DNA of 6,108 nucleotides from an uncultured Pseudomonadota bacterium (GCA_913056375.1 CAJXNF010000185.1:1-6108); one strand, 5' to 3'. Positions 1-5,744 are shown, numbered from the stretch's first letter. Program-made: numbers and translations. The notes: generated from the sequence alone by a model not told the origin.

Positions 1-661
1 CAGCGACGGTTCTTTCACTGAGGCTATTTTGATAATCGCTGAGGCGAGTTCGGTTTGTTGTGCCAACTTCAATCAGCTTTGCACCAGCTTCCCTAAGGAT
101 ATCAGGAATGCGAAAGGATCCTCCAATTTCAACCAACTCACCTCTGGAAACCAACACCTCGCCACCTTCACAGATGGCTTTCATCATCAGAAAAACTGCT
201 GCTGCATTGTTATTAACAACAATTGCCGACTCGGCCTGGCTGAGATTACACAGCAGACTTTCAATACGATCCATTCGTTGACCTCTTTCACCGGAGGCCA
301 AGTCCAATTCAAGGTCAGAATATTGGGATAATGATAGGATGGTCTGAGCTAGGAGTTCTTCACCAAGTGGTGCTCTACCCAAATTGGTATGGAGCACAAT
401 GCCGGTGGCGTTAATGACTGGGGAAAGTTGTGAGGGCTTTCTTTGAGTGAATCTCTTTTTTGCCTGAGACAGAATTCCTATCCGAGAGCTCATCCACTCA
501 GGGAGATCACTCTCGGATGAACATTGATTGTAGTTAAGTCGCAAACCTTCCAGCCAGGATTCGATTTGCTGACGCTGCAATTTTACGTTTGTAAGACCCG
601 CCTGAGTTAGGGTCAGTTCAATTTCCTGGATCGACGGGAGATTACGATACCAGGAGGACAT
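1..661 (-). CDS. selA: SelA, L-seryl-tRNA(Sec) selenium transferase (N-terminal part, cut by window edge)
   Basis: SelA is the PLP-dependent enzyme that converts seryl-tRNA(Sec) to selenocysteinyl-tRNA(Sec) using selenophosphate, in the cytoplasm. Reading back from the ATG at 659-661, the frame is open for 220 codons to the window edge. The N-terminus (WYRNLPSIQEIE) resembles the E. coli start YSQLPAIDRLL. The family signature VINATGIVLHTNLGRAPL lies at residues 82-99, IVVNNNAAAV at 147-156, VSRGELVEIGGSFRIPDI at 171-188 and EVGTTNRT at 198-205, all nearly identical to E. coli SelA. E. coli SelA has about 463 residues, so roughly the last half, including the PLP-binding lysine, lies outside. 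The start is 2 nt after the rne stop with a weak AAGG 10 nt upstream, so it is probably co-transcribed with rne and translationally coupled. The identification is secure; whether the rest of the gene is intact cannot be seen. Confidence 0.96.
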   Translation of the reverse strand, partial: MSSWYRNLPSIQEIELTLTQAGLTNVKLQRQQIESWLEGLRLNYNQCSSESDLPEWMSSRIGILSQAKKRFTQRKPSQLSPVINATGIVLHTNLGRAPLGEELLAQTILSLSQYSDLELDLASGERGQRMDRIESLLCNLSQAESAIVVNNNAAAVFLMMKAICEGGEVLVSRGELVEIGGSFRIPDILREAGAKLIEVGTTNRTRLSDYQNSLSERTVA

Positions 662-663
662 GA

Positions 664-3495
664 TTAGCCAACCTTAGATGCTACAGTCTTTTCATCAGGT
701 TGTAATTCAACTTGATCGTCAGATACATTAGCACTTCTATTCAGGGATGAATCGATTTCAGAAACTTCAGCTTCAGATTTTGAAGATGATTGTTCTTCAT
801 CGTTTGTATCTCTCTTAGCAGGTTGCCTCTTCCGAGTACGAGTAGTCTTGGAGGATGTTTTTCTGGTTCCGCGTTTGGCTGATTTTGGCATCTCAACCAC
901 AGGAGCCAAGGAATCAGGTTGCTCCTCCAGATTTACTTCCAGCGTTTGTTCTGAAGGGTCTTCAGATTCAGCTTTTGCCAAATCTTCCAAATTTCTCTCC
1001 TCCTCCTTTTCAGGGGGCTCAGATGACTTCAGTTCTTCGCTAGTAGTTTCCTCAGTTGGGATTTCAATCTCAACGTTCTCATCCCCTGATTCCTCAGGAG
1101 CTTTATCAGTAATTGCCTCAGAGTCTGTAACTGAAGAATCTTCAGAAAGTGTCAACTCGTCTGAAATGAAGTTTTCTTCTGAGAGAGGGATTGCCTTGTG
1201 CTCTGAGGAAGGATCCAAAATCTTTGTCTCTTCGGAGTCTGTCTGGGCAGACGACTGGTCTTGGACAGTAGATTCGTTCTCCTTGGAAAGCGTCAAGTCT
1301 TCGGAGGGCTTGGTTGTCTCTGAAGATTCTTGAGCGCTGTTGTCTACGGTTGAATGTTCCGTCGAAGTCAAGTCCTGTGAACCCAACTCTTGGACTTCGA
1401 CGGAAAGTGCGTTTCCCAGGGTTTCTGTTGCTGCAGGTTGATTGAGCAAATTTCCTTGGGCATCAATGTGAGTGCTGCTGAAAACGATGGTATGCGGCGG
1501 AAGTGTCCTCAGTTTTCTTCGCCAAGGAGAAATAGGCAGAGGTTGCCACGGGGAGTCATCCTCCTTGCCATTTTTCTCATGGACGCTGCTGTAGACTGTC
1601 CAACCTGCCGAACGCTTTGGTTTGGGTGGGGGTTCTTCAAACTCATCTGCTGTAGCAACATTTTCATCCTCATCAGCGACGTTATCATCCTGTTGATCTA
1701 GTTGATCATCTGATGACTCATCGTTGAAATCACGACGACCACGACCACGGCCTCTACCTCTGCCGCGATTTCTTGAGCGAGATTTTTGTTGTTTGCTTTC
1801 ATCCTCCTCTTCTTCGTTACTTGAACTGTTTTCAGCGACTGATTCAAGAGGAGTAGCCACTTCTTCCAACAGTGAATCTTCTTGATCCTCATTTTGCTCT
1901 TTCGCAGGATGAGGTTCTTTGTGAATGCGGAAATCCCTCCGTGCTCTTGCTCTGAAATCACGATTTCGATAGGCCTCGCGAGGATCACTGTCCACGGACT
2001 CTTGAACAAGGCCACCGTCACGTCCAACAAGTTCAATATCTGGAATCTCACCTGGAGTAAGGTTTGGATCAGGTGTGATCTTGATCCTAAGAGAATATTC
2101 CATCTCCAATTGATAGAGATGCTTCCTTTTCTGGTTTAGTAATTGTTCTGCCAACACGAGGGGGAGTCGTAGCCGTACCTCTTGAATCTTGCCACTGAGA
2201 ACCAGATCTCTCATCTGTCGCAGGAGCTTATTTGCGAGCGAAGAGTTTGAGATGACTTTTCCAGAGCCATGGCAAGCCGGGCAAAGTTCTTTTCCACTTT
2301 GAGAGAGACTGGATGCAATCCGCTGCCGGCTCATCTCCAGTAGTCCGAATTGGGAAATTTCGCCCAGCGTCCACTTTGCTTTGTCTTTGGACAGGGATTC
2401 CGAGAGACATTGAACGACTGCCTGACGATTCTGGCTATGGTTCATGTCAATGAAATCAATAACAATCAGGCCTCCAAGATTTCGAAGTCGGAGTTGCCGA
2501 GCTATTACTGCCGCGACCTCAATGTTGGTTCGGAGTGCAGGCCGCTCAACATTGTTTTTCTGGTTAGATTTACCAGAATTGACGTCAATCGAGACAAGAG
2601 CCTCTGTTGGCTGAATTACCAAACTACCCCCAGAAGGTAAAGGCACCTGGGGGTGGTTCAACCATTCGATCTGATCTTCAATTCGATGCTCAGAGAATAT
2701 CGGGCGCTCTCCAAGGTAGAGTTGAAGTTTCTTTTGACGACCTGGCATGTTGGTCTGGAAGAATTCTAAGGCTCTTTGAAAGGCTTCGGGATCGTCGATG
2801 ATTACATCACCCACATCATCGGTGAAGTAATCCCGTAGCATCCTCACGACAGCATCTTCCTCTTGGTGTAAGAGGGTTGGCTTTGAGGAAGCTTCAAAGC
2901 TTTGCTTGATCTGATTCCAGGTTCTCCGAAGTGTCATAAAATCTTGCTTCAGTTCGCTCAAGCTTCTGTCAACTCCTGCTGTGCGAATGATTGCGGAGGC
3001 GTCTTCACTTCCTAGGCCCTTGAGCAAATGTTTGAGGCGAGTTCTCGTTTCGTTATCCTCGATTCGTTTGGATACTCCTCCCTTGTCACTGTTGGGCATG
3101 AATACGAGAAAACGCCCAGGAAGTGAAATATTCGTTGTTAAAGCGGCGCCCTTGTGAGCGATCTCATCCTTTGCCACTTGAACCATGATTTTCTGGCCAG
3201 GATGCAGCAATTGATTGATGGCAGGTCTCCCACGAATACCTCTTGGTGCCTTGAAAAGCATTTGGTTTAAATCAGAAGCCGCGAGGAAACCATGCCGTTC
3301 CGCGCCATAGTCAACGAAAGCGGCTTGAAATGAAGATTGGATCTTCACCACAATCCCGATGTAGATATTTCCTACGGTTTGGGCTCGGTGGGTGTAATCA
3401 ATGTAGAGATTGTCCAGCATCTGATTGTTGGCAATCGCGATGCGTGTTTCATCATCTTCAACATTGATCAACATGTTTTTGTTGGAATCTGACAT
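664..3495 (-). CDS. rne: Ribonuclease E, endoribonuclease of mRNA decay and rRNA/tRNA processing
   Basis: The product has 943 residues. The core (about 1-500) follows E. coli RNase E closely: MLINVEDDETRIAI at 8-21 matches its N-terminus, the S1 RNA-binding domain (about 38-125) contains FVDYGAERHGFL at 60-71, and the 5'-monophosphate sensor region has IIRTAGVD at 169-176. The DNase I-like catalytic domain has the Mg-binding Asp304 (ALVSIDVNSG) and Asp347 (GGLIVIDFIDM), equivalent to E. coli D303 and D346. The zinc-link CPACHGSGK has Cys405 and Cys408, equivalent to C404 and C407. The FVDYGAERHGFL match and the long tail favour RNase E over RNase G. The tail (about 500-943) is predicted to be disordered: a basic block (506-530), an RG-repeat block (572-588), a tryptophan-containing island (629-685), an acidic Ser/Glu-rich stretch (690-866) and a Lys/Arg/Thr block (870-895). 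Such tails usually scaffold a degradosome, but the partners cannot be read here. The first ATG is chosen because AAAGGAG precedes it and Met8 has no such site. Confidence 0.97.
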   Translation of the reverse strand: MSDSNKNMLINVEDDETRIAIANNQMLDNLYIDYTHRAQTVGNIYIGIVVKIQSSFQAAFVDYGAERHGFLAASDLNQMLFKAPRGIRGRPAINQLLHPGQKIMVQVAKDEIAHKGAALTTNISLPGRFLVFMPNSDKGGVSKRIEDNETRTRLKHLLKGLGSEDASAIIRTAGVDRSLSELKQDFMTLRRTWNQIKQSFEASSKPTLLHQEEDAVVRMLRDYFTDDVGDVIIDDPEAFQRALEFFQTNMPGRQKKLQLYLGERPIFSEHRIEDQIEWLNHPQVPLPSGGSLVIQPTEALVSIDVNSGKSNQKNNVERPALRTNIEVAAVIARQLRLRNLGGLIVIDFIDMNHSQNRQAVVQCLSESLSKDKAKWTLGEISQFGLLEMSRQRIASSLSQSGKELCPACHGSGKVISNSSLANKLLRQMRDLVLSGKIQEVRLRLPLVLAEQLLNQKRKHLYQLEMEYSLRIKITPDPNLTPGEIPDIELVGRDGGLVQESVDSDPREAYRNRDFRARARRDFRIHKEPHPAKEQNEDQEDSLLEEVATPLESVAENSSSNEEEEDESKQQKSRSRNRGRGRGRGRGRRDFNDESSDDQLDQQDDNVADEDENVATADEFEEPPPKPKRSAGWTVYSSVHEKNGKEDDSPWQPLPISPWRRKLRTLPPHTIVFSSTHIDAQGNLLNQPAATETLGNALSVEVQELGSQDLTSTEHSTVDNSAQESSETTKPSEDLTLSKENESTVQDQSSAQTDSEETKILDPSSEHKAIPLSEENFISDELTLSEDSSVTDSEAITDKAPEESGDENVEIEIPTEETTSEELKSSEPPEKEEERNLEDLAKAESEDPSEQTLEVNLEEQPDSLAPVVEMPKSAKRGTRKTSSKTTRTRKRQPAKRDTNDEEQSSSKSEAEVSEIDSSLNRSANVSDDQVELQPDEKTVASKVG
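672..675 (-). promoter_or_regulatory. weak ribosome binding site of selA
   Basis: On the minus strand AAGG stands 10 nt before the selA ATG, inside the last codons of rne. It is the only Shine-Dalgarno-like tract there. It is short and somewhat distant, which fits coupling to translation of rne rather than strong independent initiation. Confidence 0.4.
811..888 (-). other. Lys/Arg/Thr-rich basic block near the RNase E C-terminus
   Basis: Residues 870-895 run from PKSAKRGTRKT through TTRTRKRQPAKRD. The block is strongly basic and follows about 175 acidic Ser/Glu-rich residues. It is probably a nucleic-acid or anionic-membrane contact segment, judged from charge alone. The protein then ends with another acidic Ser-rich segment. 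Confidence 0.5.
1441..1611 (-). other. Aromatic/hydrophobic island inside the disordered RNase E tail
   Basis: Residues 629-685 (AGWTVYSSVHEKNGK, then SPWQPLPISPWRRKLRTL, then PHTIVFSSTHIDAQGNLL) contain three Trp, several Pro and beta-like hydrophobic stretches. The tail on both sides is low-complexity and charged. Islands of this kind in RNase E tails typically act as short docking segments for degradosome partners or the membrane. The partner here is unknown. Confidence 0.5.
1732..1782 (-). other. Arg-Gly repeat block in the RNase E tail
   Basis: Residues 572-588 of RNase E read SRSRNRGRGRGRGRGRR, a run of Arg-Gly dipeptides flanked by acidic stretches. Arg-rich segments in RNase E tails bind RNA (such as AR1 and AR2 in E. 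coli). An RNA-binding or condensate-promoting role is inferred from composition only. The underlying DNA is a short imperfect repeat of CGTGGT-like units, so its length may vary between strains. Confidence 0.7.
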
Positions 3496-3499
3496 CCTT

Positions 3500-3506
3500 C
3501 TCCTTT
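3500..3506 (-). promoter_or_regulatory. strong ribosome binding site of rne
   Basis: On the minus strand AAAGGAG is followed by AAGG and then the ATG at 3493-3495. The match to the 16S tail is strong, although the 4-nt spacer is short. It decides the start: the alternative Met8 codon, which would give a protein beginning like E. coli RNase E (MLIN), has only an A-rich stretch before it. Confidence 0.75.
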
Positions 3507-3531
3507 GTAAGGAAATTGGAGATGATGACGC

Positions 3532-3618
3532 TTGGTTCCAAGAGGTGGGTCTTCTAGTGGCAGTAACCTACTGGCGAACAGAAAGAGCTTTTCTTAGGCT
3601 TCTGATAGTTGGTTCCAA
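3532..3618. repeat. two copies of TTGGTTCCAA, 77 bp apart
   Basis: TTGGTTCCAA occurs at 3532-3541 and again at 3609-3618 in the same orientation. Each copy is itself a dyad (TTGG-TT-CCAA). Both lie within 125 bp of the rne start. Paired identical dyads could be operator half-sites or short RNA stems; a 10-mer repeating by chance in 400 bp is unlikely but not excluded. Confidence 0.4.
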
Positions 3619-3627
3619 AGACTGGCT

Positions 3628-3654
3628 TTGCTTGGATTTTCAGCAGTCCAACAA
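3628..3654 (-). other. candidate hairpin in the rne leader
   Basis: As minus-strand RNA, TTG+TTGGA can pair with TCCAA+CAA around the loop CTGCUGAAAA, leaving one bulged G: eight base pairs in all. It lies about 130 nt before the rne start codon. It was found by eye only; alternative pairings (GACTG with CAGTC) compete with it. Confidence 0.35.
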
Positions 3655-3758
3655 TCCTTTGATTGCTGTGATTTCTTCGGACAAAGTCATGAAGATTTCA
3701 AAACTGTGGAAACCAGGATCCAACAAATTTGGGGTTCAAAATTCGATTCGTTGAAGCA

Positions 3759-3776
3759 GAGGAACAACAGTTCCTC
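3759..3776. repeat. perfect inverted repeat, 7-base arms and 4-base loop
   Basis: GAGGAAC (3759-3765) and GTTCCTC (3770-3776) flank AACA and form a perfect 7-bp hairpin on either strand. On the minus strand it is followed by TGCTTCAACG, not a T-run, so it is not a canonical terminator. A regulatory hairpin in the rne leader or a protein-binding dyad is possible. Confidence 0.6.
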
Positions 3777-3836
3777 AATATTTCATCGTGATCTGAGCTT
3801 CTGAATGATTGTGCCTATTGTTTTCTGGCGTCATTA

Positions 3837-3860
3837 GGTTCTGCTTTTGGAAGCAGGACC
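3837..3860. repeat. inverted repeat, 10-base arms and 4-base loop
   Basis: On the plus strand GGTTCTGCTT (3837-3846) and AAGCAGGACC (3851-3860) flank TTGG. Read as plus-strand RNA all ten positions pair, one as G-U; as minus-strand RNA there is one C-A mismatch. It lies 40 nt beyond the xseB stop and has no T-run after it, so it may be an RNA processing or stabilising stem rather than an intrinsic terminator. Confidence 0.6.
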
Positions 3861-3862
3861 AC

Positions 3863-3878
3863 GACTGCAAGTGCAGTC
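3863..3878. repeat. perfect inverted repeat, 7-base arms
   Basis: GACTGCA (3863-3869) and TGCAGTC (3872-3878) are separated by AG, giving in practice a 6-bp stem with a 4-nt loop. It begins 22 nt downstream of the xseB stop on the minus strand and directly precedes the stem at 3837-3860. The tandem pair is the likely 3'-end structure of the mnmA-aroK-xseB transcript, though no uridine tract follows either stem. Confidence 0.55.
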
Positions 3879-3900
3879 CGAAACTGAGCGTCAGGGCGTG

Positions 3901-4131
3901 CTATTCGGTTTCCTTCATCGGAACTACCTCGTACTCGCCGTGTTCGTTTTTCAAAATCATTTCAATGCGTTCTTCCGCCCTTTGAAGTAGCCGGTGGCAG
4001 TCCCGGCTGTGGCGGATACCTTCCTCAAAAGCTTGCAGCGCTTCTTCCAAAGCCAAATCACCACTTTCAAGGCGACGAACAGCTTCGTTGAGTTGCTGAA
4101 GAGAATCTTCAAAACTGGGAGATTCAGCCAT
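3901..4131 (-). CDS. xseB: Exodeoxyribonuclease VII small subunit
   Basis: This 76-residue protein has the normal XseB length and family pattern: SFEDSLQQLNEAVRRLESGD at 6-25, LEEALQAFEEGIRHSRDCHR at 28-47, then LLQRAEERIEMI at 48-59. The fold is a two-helix coiled coil. XseB subunits decorate the XseA large subunit to form the cytoplasmic nuclease that degrades single-stranded DNA from both ends into oligonucleotides. xseA is not in this window. The ATG directly follows the aroK TGA (TGAATG), and GAGG stands 8 nt upstream inside the aroK end, so the two are translationally coupled. It is the last gene before the 405-bp gap and ends with TAG. No anomaly was seen. Confidence 0.93.
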   Translation of the reverse strand: MAESPSFEDSLQQLNEAVRRLESGDLALEEALQAFEEGIRHSRDCHRLLQRAEERIEMILKNEHGEYEVVPMKETE

Positions 4132-4626
4132 TCAGATGGCCTCAATAATTCGACTGACCATCACGTTAGGCGGTCCGTCTTGAGCTTTTATGGTCAAATC
4201 TGCTGTTAAGTAAACGGGTTCTCTCTGCTGAAGCATTTGGTTAACTTTTTCTTGCCAGTTTGGCTGCTGGAGCAAGGGTCTGTGTTGGTCACATTGTAAC
4301 CGCTGTTTTAGGGTCTCTCGATCCACCTGAAGATAAACGGTTTTGCCAATGCCTTTCAGTAATTCTTGATTCTCTGATCGGAGAAACATCCCTCCCCCTG
4401 TCGAAAGAATCGTGTTGTGCACATTTTGGAGATTTTCCAAAAGTTTGGTTTCCAAATCCCGAAAGGTTGCTTCTCCCGCATACCGGAATATTTCCTCGAT
4501 TGTGCAGCCTTGCTGTTTCTCAATTTGCTGATCAGTATCCAGGAAGAAATAACCGAGGCGATTTGCTAATTTTCTTCCAACAGTGGTCTTGCCTGCCCCC
4601 ATGAAACCAATCAAAATGATGTTCAT
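4132..4626 (-). CDS. aroK: Shikimate kinase
   Basis: This 164-residue enzyme phosphorylates shikimate at the 3-hydroxyl with ATP, the fifth step of the pathway to chorismate and aromatic amino acids, in the cytoplasm. The Walker A P-loop GFMGAGKTTVG spans 7-17 (Lys13). FLDTDQQIE carries the DTD motif at 30-32, with Asp32 as shikimate ligand. Arg56 (EATFRDLE) and the GGG at 77-79 (STGGGM) complete the shikimate pocket. The lid arginine is Arg116 (HRPLL), and REPVY at 135-139 supplies the other conserved arginine. The length is typical of a stand-alone bacterial kinase. The start codon overlaps the mnmA stop by 4 nt (ATGA) and has no good Shine-Dalgarno sequence of its own, so it probably relies on coupled re-initiation. 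Whether it is AroK or AroL cannot be distinguished from motifs; the symbol is the generic one. Confidence 0.95.
   Translation of the reverse strand: MNIILIGFMGAGKTTVGRKLANRLGYFFLDTDQQIEKQQGCTIEEIFRYAGEATFRDLETKLLENLQNVHNTILSTGGGMFLRSENQELLKGIGKTVYLQVDRETLKQRLQCDQHRPLLQQPNWQEKVNQMLQQREPVYLTADLTIKAQDGPPNVMVSRIIEAI
4140..4143 (-). promoter_or_regulatory. ribosome binding site of xseB inside the aroK end
   Basis: On the minus strand GAGG lies 8 nt before the xseB ATG and overlaps the codons for Glu162-Ala163 of AroK. The spacing is good, and it supports starting xseB at the ATG that abuts the aroK stop. Confidence 0.6.
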
Positions 4627-5726
4627 GCAGGGATGTCCATCGAGGTTTCTTCATTGGAGCAACTCTCGATCCAACCACCACCAAGCACTCGATCCCCCTC
4701 ATAAAACACGGCTGCTTGTCCAGCGGTGACAGCACGCTCAGAATGGGGCAGATGCAAAATTGCCTTATCTGCTGCCAGAGGTGTCAGTATCGCTTCACAT
4801 CCTCGATGAGAATATCTCAACTGGACCATGGCCTCTCTGGGATCTTTCGGTGGTTCAATGAGCCAGTTGATTTCTTTTACTTGAACCTCATTGAAAAGGA
4901 GATTCTCTCTTTTGCCAAGAACCACCTGATTCTCATCAACATTGATGGCAACTACATACCATGGTGTCCTGTCACTAATCCCCAAGCCTCTGCGTTGTCC
5001 GACAGTGTAGAAAGGAACTCCTCTGTGTCTGCCCAGTACTTTGCCGTCTAAGTTTATAAAGTTTCCTGGGTTTTCAGTGATGCGATTCTGTGCTTTCAGA
5101 AATTGACGATAGTCTTCGTCTATAAAGCAAATTTCCTGACTGTCTGGCTTGGATGCAGAATCAAGTTTGAGCTTTTCAGCGATGAGTCGGACTTCAGATT
5201 TGATATGGTCTTGTAACGGAAAGATCAAGCGCTGGAGTTGGTGATAGGGAATACCATGAAGAAAATAGGTCTGGTCTTTTTTGCGATCTCTTGGTCGATG
5301 AAGCTCAATTTTTCCAGAGTCATCTTTCAGAATTTTTGCGTAGTGGCCCGTTGCCAAGAATTCACAATCTAGCTCGTCTGCTTTTTTTAGTAGAAGCTCA
5401 CTCTTGACCGTACGATTGCACATTACGCATGGGTTTGGGGTTCTACCTAAAGCGTATTCATTGACAAAATAATCAATTACGTTTGACTGGAAATCTTCCT
5501 GAAAATCCAGAACATAAAATGGAATTTCCAACCGCTCACAAATCAGTCGAGCATCTAGAGCCTCATCAAGTGAGCAGCAACTCTTGATTCGTTTTTTTGC
5601 TTCAGGGCCCTGATACAGTTTCAGATGAAGTCCGATCACCTGATAGCCCTCTTCTTTTAGCAAAGCCGCGGCAACGGAGGAATCTACTCCACCGCTCATC
5701 GCCATTGCTACCCTTGGTCCTGCCAT
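4623..5726 (-). CDS. mnmA: tRNA-specific 2-thiouridylase MnmA (TrmU)
   Basis: MnmA adenylates and thiolates C2 of the wobble uridine U34 in tRNA-Lys, -Glu and -Gln, taking sulfur from the cell's persulfide relay. The 367-residue length is typical. The PP-loop SGGVDSS is at 11-17. GRTPNPCVMCNRTVKSELL spans 94-112 with Cys103 at the position of the E. coli catalytic Cys102. ATGHYAK is at 125-131, and SKPDSQEICF at 192-201 carries Cys200, equivalent to Cys199. The later tRNA-binding and beta-barrel domains include GVPFYTVGQRRGLGI (236-250), and the family ending LGGGWIE is present. Cys100 replaces the Asp found in E. coli (NPDxxCN), giving CxxC, and a Cys-Cys pair sits at 50-51; both occur in MnmA of other phyla. 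The ATG has AAGGA only 2 nt upstream, so initiation signals are modest. It is the second gene of the operon, 18 nt after the unknown ORF. Confidence 0.96.
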   Translation of the reverse strand: MAGPRVAMAMSGGVDSSVAAALLKEEGYQVIGLHLKLYQGPEAKKRIKSCCSLDEALDARLICERLEIPFYVLDFQEDFQSNVIDYFVNEYALGRTPNPCVMCNRTVKSELLLKKADELDCEFLATGHYAKILKDDSGKIELHRPRDRKKDQTYFLHGIPYHQLQRLIFPLQDHIKSEVRLIAEKLKLDSASKPDSQEICFIDEDYRQFLKAQNRITENPGNFINLDGKVLGRHRGVPFYTVGQRRGLGISDRTPWYVVAINVDENQVVLGKRENLLFNEVQVKEINWLIEPPKDPREAMVQLRYSHRGCEAILTPLAADKAILHLPHSERAVTAGQAAVFYEGDRVLGGGWIESCSNEETSMDIPA

Positions 5727-5744
5727 ATTCCTTGCATCAAGTTT

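Larger units (their letters stand above)
3496..3900 (-). other. 405-bp non-coding interval: xseB 3' flank and rne leader
   Basis: No gene was found here on either strand. The plus-strand frame crossing it runs out of the rne start region and has no family resemblance, and minus-strand frames are short and lack ribosome binding sites. The interval contains short inverted repeats (3837-3860, 3863-3878, 3759-3776, 3628-3654, 3580-3594, 3561-3573) and two copies of TTGGTTCCAA (3532-3541, 3609-3618). None of the hairpins is followed on the minus strand by a T-run, so I do not call an intrinsic terminator, and I found no convincing -35/-10 pair. The rne promoter most likely lies here, giving rne a long 5' leader, or rne is read through from the upstream operon. 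E. coli rne also has a long leader that mediates autoregulation; similarity here is of arrangement only. Confidence 0.6.

Noticed and set aside
848..1333. 161-codon plus-strand frame opposite the RNase E acidic tail
   Set aside because: Its Ser-rich product is the mirror of Glu/Ser codons on the rne strand; it has no ribosome site or family resemblance.
1698..2051. 117-codon minus-strand frame within rne in another frame
   Set aside because: It lies wholly inside the well-supported rne frame, and its valine run is just the frame-shifted Arg-Gly repeat.
3500..3700. Faint resemblance to 6S RNA (GTTCGC and TTGGAACCAAG segments)
   Set aside because: I could not find the long closing stem and central bubble that define 6S RNA; a covariance-model search would settle it.
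3594..3740. Possible selenoprotein frame on the minus strand with an in-frame TGA after Cys (LLDC then TGA), suggested by nearby selA
   Set aside because: The frame is short, has no ribosome site or family match, and hits TAG soon after. The TGA lies in the loop of the local hairpin rather than at its base, unlike a bacterial SECIS element.
3425..3754. 109-codon plus-strand frame crossing the rne start and leader
   Set aside because: It has no ribosome site and no recognisable motif, and it overlaps the rne start region antisense; it is treated as chance.
3775..3834. 19-codon minus-strand ORF (MTPENNRHNHSEAQ onward) that could be a leader peptide
   Set aside because: There is no Shine-Dalgarno sequence, and nothing links its codons to a regulatory signal.
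3860..3885. GACTGCACTTGCAGTC as the anticodon arm of a tRNA
   Set aside because: There is no acceptor stem, no D-arm and no GTTCGA T-loop at suitable distances, and the loop is too small.
3496..3900. Sigma-70 type promoter for rne
   Set aside because: Several TTG-containing hexamers exist (for example TTGGAT with TGAAAT 17 bp later), but none matches better than about 7 of 12 consensus bases, so none is called.
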